A stretch of 64,000 nucleotides of DNA, from positions 18,268,664 to 18,332,663 of the forward strand of contig NC_079912.1 in assembly GCF_024868665.1 (NCBI RefSeq), given 5' to 3'. A program made the position numbers and the translations under genes. The notes under the pieces are model-generated. The model was not told the origin of the DNA. It did not search any database and saw only the letters and a list, made by a program, of their open reading frames with translations. The number at the start of each line of letters is the position of its first letter. Positions within the stretch are counted from its first letter, which is position 1. Below are positions 46,913 through 58,243 of the stretch, piece after piece. The stretch is from Triplophysa rosa (taxonomy: Eukaryota > Chordata > Actinopteri > Cypriniformes > Nemacheilidae).

Positions 46913-47193
46913 TCAGGGTACAACGAAGAAAAACATGAAAATAATATTTATTTGGTGCTTTAATTACCCTCCGGGCCCGTTCCTTACAACCAGTCCTACA
47001 GAATTTGTGCTTTTTTAATTATAATCTATTCTTTACTTTATTAGCATTAAAAGCCCCAGAAAAAAAAACATGTTGTTTTATGAATTCACAGATTGTGTGT
47101 CGGGTTCTATGCATACACTCACCAACAGTTACATAACAGCTTACACAATATGTACAAGTAAAGAAAGTTTTAGCAAAGAGATGACTCTTTCAG
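46913..47193. other. Short spacer without a called feature
   Basis: AT-rich spacer between the hAT-like element and the next block. Nothing supported. Confidence 0.5.
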
Positions 47194-47334
47194 CCTTTAA
47201 AAGTTCGTAACCACTTCATCCACGGCCCACCTTCTGAGGGTCAACCTGCACCTGCACCTGCTCAACCTCAGCTTGGACCCTCAGCAGCCTATCAGGAACC
47301 TGCTGAGATACACCAGCGAAGGTTAAAGCCATGA
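47194..47334 (+). CDS. Pro/Gln/Ala-rich open block, strand uncertain
   Basis: On the plus strand, a moderate acceptor (GATGACTCTTTCAG) precedes 46 open codons and TGA (ends accurate to about one base). They start Pro-Leu-Lys-Val-Arg-Asn-His-Phe-Ile-His and contain a tandem Gln-Pro-Ala-Pro-Ala-Pro-Ala-Gln-Pro-Gln stretch. The minus strand is equally open, giving a Val/Gln heptad-like segment (Gln-Ala-Glu-Val-Glu-Gln-Val-Gln-Val-Gln-Val) that could form a coiled coil. The CCTGCA tandem repeats explain part of the openness. It lies about 280 bp from a hAT-like element and might be a captured or transposon-related fragment. Confidence 0.25.
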   Translation, partial: PLKVRNHFIHGPPSEGQPAPAPAQPQLGPSAAYQEPAEIHQRRLKP

Positions 47335-47770
47335 AAATATATTTGATGTAAATCAATAATGATGATAGAACTGAAGGTTACCAATGTTACATACTACAAT
47401 TCAGATTAAAAACAAGTAAATACCTCCATTACTGATCCCTCTCGTACACTACAAGCAATCCCACGGTGCACATGCTATGATTACAGATGCCACCATCAGC
47501 CTAAAATTTGCATTCTGGGACATTATTATTTAATCACCTTAATTACGCTCATGTATGTGACAACCCTGCCCATTACAAAACGCGCCTCTGCATAAACCTG
47601 AACAAGCACTTAGCATGTATTATACATCAGCACTTACTGTAGGTGTCTTAATGTGGCCTTGATAGTCAAATCAGCACAGAACACAGAACGTGACCCGACA
47701 AAAACAACACGCCGGCGGGGGCATGTTCTATACAGCAGAAACACACGTCTGTTGCCCCGGCTACACTTTA
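47335..47770. other. Unassigned non-coding sequence
   Basis: No repeat or exon supported. Confidence 0.5.
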
Positions 47771-48060
47771 TTGAATGAGACCCTGTTATTTTCCCTCAGG
47801 TGCCCGTAAATGGCTGGCTTTCTCCCTTGGCACAAATCCACGCCATTCTTTATCGGCCCGCTATCACCCGCTCGGCTGATTTGAATATTTAGTGTCCTTT
47901 CAAGCTTTAATTGGAGTCAATTGCATTCACTTGGCACGTTTTGCTGGAAATTAATCCTAGGGCCTAATTTGTTTCTGTCAGGCAATCAAAGCCTGAGTGA
48001 ATAATGGCAAATGTTATTACAGATCCCCCTAGTCTCCACATACCCCAACTATGTATTTAA
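47771..48060. promoter_or_regulatory. Candidate conserved non-coding regulatory block
   Basis: High-complexity sequence with TTTAATTGGAGTCAATTGCA, CTTGGCACGTTTTGCTGG and GGCCTAATTTG words, repeat-free and closed in all frames. It looks like a developmental enhancer core. Conservation is untested. Confidence 0.4.
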
Positions 48061-48388
48061 CTAAAGCCTTTAATTATTTGTGCATCGCTGTTGCGAACGC
48101 GCTGAGAGTAAGGCAGGCCAAAGGAATGAGGTTTTAAGGGGGCGACTGGGAGCGTTGGCGGCGATTGTCGCTAACCAAACAAACATTTGAATGGAGCGCT
48201 CGTAGAAGACGCAACAGATGAGCGCTGAAAGAGACAAATACAGTAGGCTACATGGATGCTGTTGAGAGAGAATGACTGACAAATACCAGCAGATGTGGAA
48301 TGTTGCATGGCGGAAGTTGCAGTTATTGCATGAAACTTTATTACTGATCATGTGACCATCACCATCAATGCACAAGTACTCTAACTAT
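48061..48388. other. Unassigned non-coding sequence
   Basis: A 101-codon minus-strand open frame (48070-48375) has no domain or splice support and is not called. Confidence 0.5.
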
Positions 48389-48624
48389 ACATTTACTCAC
48401 TTTCATGTCATTCCAAACCTGTATGACTTTCTTTCTTCTGCAGAACACAATAGAAAATATTTTGAAGAATGTTGGCAACCAAACAACAATGGACCCCATT
48501 GACTTTTTCTCAAAATTTCTTCTTTTGTGTGCCACAAAAGAAAGAGTCATAAACGGGTTTTGATCAACATGAGAGCGAATAAATAATGGCAGAATTGACA
48601 TTTTTGGGTAAACTATCCCTTTAA
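48389..48624. mobile_element. GGGATAGTTCACCC-family MITE, copy 6, 5' truncated
   Basis: Starts inside the family at ATTTACTCACTTTCATGTCA, runs through CAAACCTGTATGACTTTCTT, GAATGTTGGCAACCAAACAA and ATGGCAGAATTGACATTTT, and ends GGGTAAACTATCCCTTTAA. The left inverted repeat is missing. The 91-codon open frame over it is repeat-derived. Confidence 0.85.
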
Positions 48625-51600
48625 GAATGTAAGTTTGCACGTGAACCTGAATTTGGCCTTACTAAAGCATAAAATTCTCCGCAAAGCAATTTGCTGGAGC
48701 AAACAGAGACAGTATGTTATTGGTAAGCTGACATAATGCATTCTTTCACAGTGATACTAAACGTCTTATCTGAACTATTCAAAAGCGTATAAAATCTTTG
48801 ATAAATTCGGGCAGTGGGCTGTATACGCTGCATAAACTGTTTAGATAGAGGAAACCAATATTTCCTGAAATCACATCCAAATAATGCCTGCACACCGTTG
48901 GCTCCACACACGTGTTTAAAACAAGCTTAAAAGCTGAAAGTATTAAAGCAGATAAAACCGAGCAACAATAAACAGGCATATTTCTTATTTATGCACAAAT
49001 GAAAAAAGGAGCAATAGGTGAAAAACACAAATGAGATATTCAAGATGTTATATCACTTGTGTCTCCTCTCTACAGTTTCAGAAGATTTCAATAATGTGCC
49101 AAGCAGCCGAAATCGGAGATTCTACTGTCTGTCAGCTATTGTCTCGTTTGTATTTTCTTAACTCTTTAGGAATTTAAGGAGAAACCAAAATCAAAACAAG
49201 TAAGAACTCTTGAGATACAAAAGAGCAATCTCTGAGCAATAAAACTGTTCTCTGGAATGGTCACACCATGTTGTTTTTAACACCATCACACCATGATGGT
49301 GACACCATGTTGGTCGTGTACTACTGTATACCAAGGTATAGTGCCATATTATTTTTTTATTTTTAGAGTATCTTAGAGTATTGTATAATGATCAAATATA
49401 TTTTTGTGATAACTCCACCATAAAGTATACTGTACATCCATGTTGTATTTAATATTTAAAGTCTCTAACCTAATCTTTTTCATCTCCAGGCCGCTGCGCA
49501 TTATAAAAATCACATCTTTGTATTCTTGAAAATGAAGAAGAATTAATGCAAACTCACTGCTACAGATCGCACTGAACCTCATATTCTCCTACAGAAGAAC
49601 TAGACCAGAGATGAGATGTCGGTGTATTGCTAAATGCATTTTCCTCCGAAGACTGATATCTGCCTGATCTGTGAATAAAAACTCCTGAATCTATGAGACT
49701 ATTTAAATAAAAAAATAAAGATTTCCTGAGGTGTCTGGAAATATAAATTAACATATTACCATTTTACAATTCTGATTTATATATTTCTTTCTATTAAAAG
49801 TGGCATAATCAGTAAAAGAAGTTACATTTAAAATTGCATTTTTTTTCTGAATTTCTTAGTATTTGGCGTATTCCCCCATTCCATGTTGGGACGACCTGAT
49901 GATCCATGTTATCCCAGCATGATCTGTGGATATTCCAAAAAGCAAAATTAAAAGACATTTGAATTTTTCATCAAATCAACAACACATCCTAGTGCTTTCT
50001 GTCTTTCGGACCCCACTGTGTATAATGGCACAAGAGACCAAATTGTGCCAGAAAAAATAATTTCTCTTATAAATGAAAACCAGGAGTGACACTGACCCCT
50101 CCATAGCACAGATATCACAGAAAAATTTGACTTTTTAGTGCACAGCCAAAAACAACAGCATGTGAAGATGCAGTATTTGACTGATCAAAAACATTTTGTA
50201 CAACAAGAGAAAAATATCAGTCACATTAAATGTAACAAAGTATAAAATACAGTCATTCTTCAAATCGGTAACTCTTTTATAAAGCTCAAATGAAATCTGA
50301 TTTGATTAAAATTATATTCCGCCAGTCTGACCTTGTAGGATGCAGTTTAGCTCATACAAATTAAATCTTTCTGCAATAAAAATGATTCATTTGTTGCCAG
50401 ACATTGCAAAAGCAAAGTGACATCAGGGGTGCCTGATTCATTTGTCACCACAGGATGCCCCGAACAGGGCAACTTCAGCTAACCAGTATTAATGAACCCT
50501 GACGCAGGCACAAAATTGCTTGGCAAGGATAACGCTGGAAGATATTAGTACATTTTGTGTATGGCCCAAATAGACTTTTCTTTAAAATGTGAAATATTAC
50601 TTGCGAGAACAAATAAACACATCACCTTGAAAGAATAATAATGCATAGAAATGTACAAATGTATCTAACGTGTGATTTGCAGACCTTGCAAAATACTGAA
50701 AAATAAAGAGGTTGCTTTTTTAATTTTTAGAAGCAGTGAAGGATTACAAACCATTTTTCGGGGACTGTCCACTTTCTATCCTAATCTCTCAATTTCTTTC
50801 CTGCACTGGTGTATTTTCCCTGTTCGGCTTTTCAGATTGTCCAGGGCTGCTCTGAGCTTTCTGTTTGCTGCTCCATCGCCCCTTCAGAATGTTCCATTCG
50901 GCTGACTTTCCCTTCATAGCCAAACTCTAAGCTGCAGATTTCTGCTCTCAAAAACGTTTCAGACCTCGACCTGGGTCTTTAGGACACAACATTACTGGAA
51001 AAAAAAACATTACAAACATTTGATTGAAAATTCTGCACAATTAACTCGAAGGTTTCTAAAAAGCAATAAACCAAAGCGTCTTGCATGATGACTTTATTTT
51101 TTTGCCAAATTGCCATAGTTACTGTACGAAGGTTATTTTATTAAAACCATAGTCATAGGAATTTAATTTAAACAGTTTTTAATGTCTTTTGATTTCTTCT
51201 CTGTAAGTCGTTTCGTTTAATTTCCTCCATCTGATGTCAGTGGCGGTTTGAAGAGGCGAGCTAGCCAGGACCCTAATGAAATTTTACTGTGGTATGAAAA
51301 AACGCACTAACTACGGAGTATGGACGTTGGTACTGTATGTTGGGTGCTGTGCTTTAACATGCAAGAACCATAATAAATTTGTCCAAAGGTAGGTTTAATC
51401 TGAGACAGGGGACCCTAAAAGTTGTAAAATACGAGCATGCACTTTGATCGACCCCCGTGATGTAGTTAGCATGCAACGTTTCAAAGAGCCAACATGCCAT
51501 TTGAACACAGCAATAATAATATGAGACTAATGTCATAAACGTTCATTCATCATTTGGAATTCATTTCATATGGGGCACCTTCCCATCCAAAGATTTCATC

Positions 51601-53156
51601 CTGCACTGAACCTACTAGACACGCAAAGAATGATCAAGAAGTAATTTGTTCCAGAAATTAGGGAATAAAACAGTACCAAAGATTCGGATTTACAGTTTAA
51701 CTCACTGTATCGACAACAGAGTCGGATGGAAGGATTTTAAAATATTGATAGTTCTAATGCTAAAGTTGTATCAACATAATCGATCCTCGAATAAAATAGC
51801 TTTTGAAATAGAAATTAATATCTGTATAGTCATTTAGAAATATTAAAAGTAACATAAATGTATTATAAGCTTTATGTAAAAACAGCTAATAGTGGTGTAG
51901 AATAAAATGCTTTTACTTACACTACTTACATTATAACGTGGATTTCTGCCCTATTCACAGAGTTCACACTAAGCAATGACAAAAACTTGGTGTTGAAATT
52001 ATAAGTTTGTCCAAGATTTTGTTTTATTTCACAGAGTAAAAGTTGTTAAAACAAATTAAATAGAAGTATTTTCATATATTGTAGAGTTTTTAATCAAAAT
52101 TGTGTCTTAAATTGTGAGTGATCAAATCTACTTATTTACAGCTGTATCATCCATTCCTACTCAATGTATTAAACAACAAAAATTATAGTTAGTAAAAACA
52201 ATTCTGCAATATTTCACTGAAAACATGTGCAGTGCTGTTTTACATTACGAGAAAACAAAGAACATTCGCAGATTTTTCTCTGGAGTGAAAACGGACAGCA
52301 GACAAGCAAATCTCTCTTTCTGGAATGTAAACGGAGTGAAAATAATGCATTAGTATAGTAAATAGTGAACGTTATTCTGGCTGAAGAACACAGAACTTTT
52401 TTTGGGTGAGGATGAGAGAATACATGTAAAATCGCATGGAGTTACAGACTTTAGACACGGGGGGGAGAGATTTTTTCACTGCGTTGCTGTTGTTAAATTC
52501 AAGGTTTATGTGAAATGGCACCATGTATGCTATGTGGCCTCAAATTAACGTTGAACGCTCTGGTAGACACAGGCACAATTAAAGCTTATTTATGTCTAAC
52601 CCAAAAATCCTGATCAAATACTCCGCAACCTTATTTGATTACTAATTTCGTTTTGACGAGTACACATTCCAAGCGGTCTATATGAAAGACCTGTTTTGAG
52701 ATATGATGAGATTATAATATTATTCTAGAAATAGTTTTGCGGCTTTAAAGAGCTTTCTTTTGCTTTTCTTTCATTACATGATTTTCTTTCATGATAAATG
52801 ACATGAACAACGCTGCTCTTATGACTGTAATCTAAAACTTGTGGTCATATCGCCAATTTCCAAAGGTCTGTTAACAGACAACAGTGACCTTGAAGCCGGC
52901 GTGTCAAATTTTCTGCATGGCATATTTGATCTTTTAGCGTCTATCGCATGCTGGTGTTCGGCACACGTGAGTGAAAGCGATGTTGTTTTCTTGCCCTGAC
53001 CGATTCAAATCTGTGATGCTTTTAATCTTTAAATCAATTAAGCACTTCTCTCCTCTCTTATTTGGCGGGCCTGACAAACAGTCATGTGATCTATTAAAAA
53101 CAGGCTTAAAGATGGAAGCTGTAAAAAACTATTAGAGCTGCAAAGTTTTAGATACA
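48625..53156. other. Long unassigned AT-rich stretch
   Basis: Nothing with clear boundaries. A small palindrome (CACCATCACACCATGATGGTG, about 49282-49302) sits in a run of CACCAT words. The 52840-53110 part is higher in complexity and may be regulatory. Open frames are short and domain-free. Confidence 0.5.
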
Positions 53157-53733
53157 GATCACATCGCAAGATGGAAACACTGTAGGGATGTAACAAGATC
53201 AAAATCTCACTGCACGGTATACCTCGGTATTGTGCGGTATTTCTTGCTATCTCTACAGTGGCAAATGATGACTTGGAAACGTGCCATAAGCATCCTCTTT
53301 TCTTTATCCTCGAATCATAACTGTTGCTTAGAGGTATGAGTTATAGTATGAGATGGGTCAAATGACCAAAAAAATCCCTTTTATAAAATACAATAATTGC
53401 ACCAGATGGACATCTATTATTTTTTCTAACATTCTCCATGTTAGGCCCGGAAGACCTATCGTTTCATACAGTCACGTGACCACGATATCATTGAGACAAT
53501 TTTGCTATTTCCATAACACGATATCGATAATATAGTTACATCCCTAAAACACTGTTCCAGAAGCACTTCCGGTTTCAGTTTTATCTCACATACATGTACA
53601 TAATTCAAATATTTCTTTAACATTTTGATTTGGTTATAAATGTTATATTGGTTGTATTTTGTTCAAACGTTTGTGCTAAACTGAAACGGGACGTTTTTCT
53701 GGACCAGCGTTGTTTACGTCTTCTGAAGTGGTC
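53157..53733. mobile_element. Older GACCACTTC MITE, split by a hAT insertion
   Basis: The left arm GATCACATCGCAAGATGGAA ends at AAACACTG, where the 53183-53546 element begins. After that element, AAACACTG is repeated and the older element resumes (TTCCAGAAGCACTTCCGG) and closes with TCTGAAGTGGTC. The intact relative at 56200-56436 shows the arm without interruption, AAGATGTAAACACTGGTCCAG in reverse complement. Confidence 0.85.
53183..53546. mobile_element. hAT-type MITE with perfect 8-bp TSD
   Basis: Ends are TAGGGATGTAAC and GTTACATCCCTA, perfect 12-base inverted repeats. The flanking octamers at 53175-53182 and 53547-53554 are both AAACACTG, a perfect hAT-type duplication. The 364-bp interior has paired CGGTAT and GATATCG words and no transposase. 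The intact duplication suggests it is young relative to its host element. Confidence 0.93.
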
Positions 53734-54399
53734 TATATCGCCATTTCTGTTTGAAATATAAATCTGACATTTTCCGTGAAACCTTACCCGACAGCTCAAA
53801 TCAAAAATCTTATTAAAAGCTTACGTTGTCAGGGTCAAATATTTCTGAACACACAAATGCAGTATTTCTTTTTATGTATTTGCTCAATAACTTTTTTTAA
53901 AGTAAAGATTACAGCTTTTTATGCACTTCGTTTTAGTCCATTTGAAATCGTCTCCAAACAGTGTAAACGAAGCACCTGCAGTCTGATATCGGCTGAGAGA
54001 ATGCTACTTTAGATTGATTTAAAATGCAAAGCAATAAACAAGCTGCCTTTTTGTTTTACTGCATTCCTCCAAGAAACCTAATTAATCTCACAACACACCT
54101 GCACAGTATTATCAGGTCCAGTGATAGTTTTGTGTATTGTGTATCTTATTCGCTGGTACGATACCAGGGTAAACGTGTAAGCGTGTGTGCCAGGCGTAGC
54201 TCCGACAGCCGGATTTTCTGATGTCAGCACTCCACGTCCTTCCGTTATATCTCTCCCTCCACAGCTGTTTCGTACCTTCAGCCTGAAGCTTCAAAATGTT
54301 TATTGGCTTCATACATTTGCTACAGTTATTCTACATTTATACTTACACATTTAAATCGAATGACACACGGTTACCTTTTGTGTTTCGTGCGTGGTGCAT
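53734..54399. other. Unassigned non-coding sequence
   Basis: AT-rich. At 54370 a minus-strand donor-like GTAACC follows AAAAG, which could close a non-coding first exon from the CpG-rich region. No open exon. Confidence 0.4.
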
Positions 54400-54640
54400 T
54401 TGACTGACAGCAGCTGCTAACCTGCTGCAGCGTCAGTTGCGATTGGCCGCCGAGTCTCCGTCTGCTTCACCCCTCCCGTCCAATTGCACGTCTCCTTGGA
54501 GACACGTCTCACTCAGCACATGCTCGCGTGGACCGGCAGCCTCCTCACCCCCTCATTAAGCCCGCTAACCTCAGCCTGCCGCCAAACCGGCTACACGCAT
54601 ACGAGTCCAAACACCTTCGCGTTCGCCGGCGCAATACACC
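54400..54640. promoter_or_regulatory. Candidate CpG-rich promoter
   Basis: About two dozen CpGs in 240 bp, in strong contrast to the AT-rich surroundings. A perfect NF-Y/CCAAT-type box (GATTGGC) lies at about 54440, with a second CCAAT near 54480. GGAGACGTGT-type words are present, and there is no TATA box. If minus-strand, a first exon could end at a GTAACC donor near 54370. Transcript direction is not proven. The 81-codon plus-strand frame at 54484 has no domain. Confidence 0.4.
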
Positions 54641-56199
54641 AAAGTTCAACATCATCTGTATTCATAGCCTGGCTAAATATTGAAAATTATTCTGCTGCTC
54701 CCAAACACACACTCATGAATTTTTCATGAGTCAGTAAACATATGGGTGGCGATAGAGCTGCGGAAGGGGTCAGGAAGGACACACACCTTCTACTCTAAAC
54801 ACACACACCAGAGCTAAAGCACAACACGTACACAATTCTGAGCACCTTTGTTAAAACAGAGAAAATGCATAACGGGCCTTTTATCTAAACATCTACTAAA
54901 ACAAAATGCACTCTAGACTTACAACATTGTGTACAATGTATACATGAGATATTTGTAACTGATTTAACCCTTAAAATAACTTGTTGGTGTAACTTAGTCA
55001 TATCTGATTCATATTAAATAATAATATATTGGCTTAATTTAGATGTCACCATATAAAGCGCAAGTGGCATAACATTGCAGTGTAATAAAAACACATGCCT
55101 TCGCTCAAAAACTTTTTTGTTGGATTTACATAAAAAAGTAGTGTCAAGTGGGAGTTTCTACAATTAACAATTTAGTTGTATAAACAAAAGAAATTTAAGT
55201 TATTCAACTCAATATTTATCCTTCTCAATGGTACTTTTTGCTGTCATACATTTATTATAGACAGACTTACTGCATGTAAGTCAAAACACAATGAGCAAAT
55301 CAGATAAAACTCATCTCAGTACCCCTAAAACTCAAAAATACAACAAACTCTTTTAAACCTCAAAGATAAATGAACATTAAGCACAAAAAGCCTTTACTGA
55401 AAAACACTTAAAATAAGACTAAATTTCGAAATTTACTGCCTAAATGCAGTCTTACGCAAAGCATGCTGGGAACTGAAAATCCCCCTCAACCAGTCGTGTT
55501 GAGTTAACTTGTTTATATTAAGTAAACTCAACAATAGGTCCAATATTATAGGGTTTGTTAAGTTGACCAGTCAAACACATGTTAAGTAAAGCTGACAGAT
55601 CTACATTTTTTGTATAAATAACATAGTTAACTAACGTTAATGTAGTTACTTGCATTCTTTATGTACTGTGAACAAGGATGGGTTTAGTCAAACTAACAGC
55701 AGCGACAGTTCCTTTTTTTGAGTGTTGTCTTTAAAAACACTTACAAACCCAACAGGGCTTAAATTCTGAATCCACCACGTTTATGCACCTAAGAAATAAA
55801 GACATTGAATCAGGGGTTTGACCCTTTACAAACCAGTCTCAGGTCTTTCTTCTGGACGTCTGTCATTGAGGTAAAACATTTGCCTGAGATCATTACTGTA
55901 ATGTTTACTTCCTCACCTCCTACTGTGCATCTTGGGAAGACATTTCTCATCCCCACCTTCAGCCATAGATCGCCTGCTCACCTGAAGGCAAGCAAGAAAC
56001 ATTGTCAAGAAAACAAGAGCTTTAATTACCCAAGTTGTTCAAGCTAATATTGCAAAACAGAAGTACGGTGCGGTATTTTAAAGCTAGATGGCTAAAAAAC
56101 AGTTATAAAACGAACTAATCTTTATTACAGTGTTTTGAACATTAAAGGATGCTGTATAGGACCAAAGGCTTTATTTTGTATGATACAGAAAATTATATA
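54641..56199. other. Unassigned sequence with a probable decayed repeat
   Basis: Between about 55080 and 55735 the words AAGTTATTCAACTCAATATTT, GTTGAGTTAACTTG and TTAAGTTGACCAGTC recall a fish repeat with AAGTTG/CAACTT motifs. The ends are not convincing. The rest is unassigned. Confidence 0.4.
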
Positions 56200-56436
56200 G
56201 ACCACTTCAGATGCCGTAAACAACGCTGGTCCAGAAGAACTTCCCGTTTCAGTTTTGTAACACTACACAAACGATTAAACAAAATAAAACCAACAGAATA
56301 TTTATAACCAATTTAAAATGCTAAACGAATATCTTTACTATGTTTATTTATATACGTCAAATTTACGAAATAATAATATGAAATAAATGAAAACGGAATT
56401 GCTTCTGGACCAGTGTTTACATCTTGCGAAGTGGTC
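56200..56436. mobile_element. Intact GACCACTTC MITE
   Basis: The left end GACCACTTCAGATGCCGTAAACA and the reverse complement of the right end, GACCACTTCGCAAGATGTAA, form inverted repeats that continue into GCTGGTCCAGAAG versus ACTGGTCCAGAAG. About 237 bp, no coding frame. It serves as the unbroken reference for the split copy at 53157-53733. Confidence 0.85.
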
Positions 56437-57409
56437 AATACTTCTATGTGTTTGTAAATCTAGACTTTATCAAACATCCAGGTAACAAAATGTTCAAACA
56501 ATCTCTCTATTAAAATCAGAAAAGAATGACAAGACGTTTCAGTGTCCATCAAAAGATGTAAACATAAGAAGTAACTCTCAGTAACTCTCATAAGTCATAT
56601 ATAATAAATAAACATATAAATATACAGTATATAATTGTAGAAAGACTTGAGTCCTTTAATAAATCCAATTGCTTTCTTTGTCGTCTGTATTTCCTTTGAG
56701 GCATTTTTTGTTTGGTTTGGTTTGTTTATTGGCTCTAGGAAATGTGTAACTAACAAAGAAAGGACGTCTGCAAGGCTCATTATAATTTTGTTAATTTTTT
56801 CAATTGAATATTATTAAAAAATGTTTCTGCTTTCACGCTTCATGCTTTTATATTATTGCACTGTCTAATAAAGCTATTATCTCAAACTGCATATATAATT
56901 AAAGCTTTCAAGCTGTTGTCTTTAAGAAAGTCAATCAGACAGTAGGCCTATGTTACATTTTTAATATATTCTCACTGATCGCTTTGTGTTTCATTTCGAC
57001 TGTGCGGACTACTAAGTCGCTTTATATTCCAGAGAGAGAGTTCATCTCTGCTTTCAACAACATTTTCAATCTCAGCCGTCGTACCACCGGCCTGTTTCTT
57101 TAAATGAGGCATTAGCTTCAGTCTCCATGTGAGGTGAACGAACCGTGTCTGGAGATCTCGCCACGCTCGGGCGCTCCCCGCATTCACGTACCCCGTCCCC
57201 ATCGCCTAAACACAGAAATATGTATCGCCCCCTATTCAGAATATAGAGCATCTTATGGGACGTGAAAGGTCGTTTGTAACTGTCCACAGGATTGATGGAG
57301 TTAAGATAACTCCTTGACCTTCACCTTGCGCGCGTGAAGAACGGTCTCAAATGACGGAGCATCGGGCAACGTTGCACTGAAACGTTTCTCGCCACTTTGG
57401 CCCGGCTGC
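56437..57409. other. Unassigned sequence with a CpG-rich part
   Basis: The 57050-57370 part is CpG-rich and open in two minus-strand frames after an acceptor-like TATTTCTGTGTTTAG near 57210. The two competing frames and lack of a clear donor make a coding call unsafe. It may be regulatory. Confidence 0.4.
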
Positions 57410-57690
57410 CTTTCACAGGGGCTGGACAGCACAGAGCCACACAAATGCAGGCTGAGATTTAATTACCTCAGTTTCCCCTTCATTAAGGGCTAACCTGTCA
57501 TCCAATACAGCTCGCCAATGTCTCCAATTTGCAGTAATTCCCGCATTTCTGTTTGCTTTTGGCTGTCCTTTCAAAGCTATATTCAGAGAATAATTGCTTT
57601 TGTGGCCTATGCAAACATAGTCAGGATCAATAGAAACAGCGCTTAAACAATTTTGTATTGGCCAACTGTCTGTGGCTAATGCCTTCAACT
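57410..57690. promoter_or_regulatory. Candidate conserved non-coding regulatory block
   Basis: High-complexity sequence with TTTAATTACCTCAG, CAATTTGCAGTAATTCCCGC, TATGCAAACAT (octamer-like, about 57607-57617) and ACAATTTTGTATTGG words. Frames are closed or domain-free. It resembles enhancer cores elsewhere in the window. Confidence 0.4.
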
Positions 57691-57944
57691 CTGAAACGAA
57701 GTAACAAAGGCATTCTTGCTTAAAGCAAGGACAAGCAGTCCACTTCAGGGTGAAGCTGATATTTCACAAGACAAAAATGTCTGGTCTGAGTTCAAACCCT
57801 CAAAATCCATTCAAAACAGAAACTTAGACTTTAAACTAAAGGCTTTAGAAAGCACAGAGTCAGCATAACATGAAATTATACAAATATATACTGTTGTTTT
57901 TTTAACAATGCATGACCAGAGGAATTTTACAAAGAATACTCCCT

Positions 57945-58243
57945 TTAAAGGGACGGTTCACCCAAAATAAACATTTTGTCATCTTTTATTCACCCTCGTG
58001 GAAAAACCTGTGTGTGACTCTTTCTTCAGTTGAACAGAAAAGAAGAAAATTGGAGAAATGTCTCTGTGGTTTTGTGTCCATGCAATGGAAATCAATGAGG
58101 GCCAATGTTGTTTAGTTACCAACATTCTTCAAAATATCTTCTTCTGTGTTTTGCAGAAGAAGAAAGGTCATACAGGTTTAGAATGACATGACGGTAAGTG
58201 AATTATGAAATATTTTTCGTTTTTGGGTGAATTATTCTTTTAA
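57945..58243. mobile_element. GGGATAGTTCACCC-family MITE, copy 7
   Basis: Starts TTAAAGGGACGGTTCACCCA and ends GGGTGAATTATTCTTTTAA with TTAA on both sides. The interior has GAGAAATGTCTCTGTGG, CAACATTCTTCAAAATATCT and TCATACAGGTTTAGAATGAC. 299 bp. Confidence 0.9.

Noticed and set aside
54484..54729. 81-codon plus-strand open frame in the CpG-rich patch
   Set aside because: Composition follows the GC-rich promoter-like DNA; no domain or splice context.
57050..57290. Minus-strand open frames in a CpG-rich stretch
   Set aside because: Two different frames are open, no clear donor, and no recognisable protein; kept as possible regulatory DNA only.
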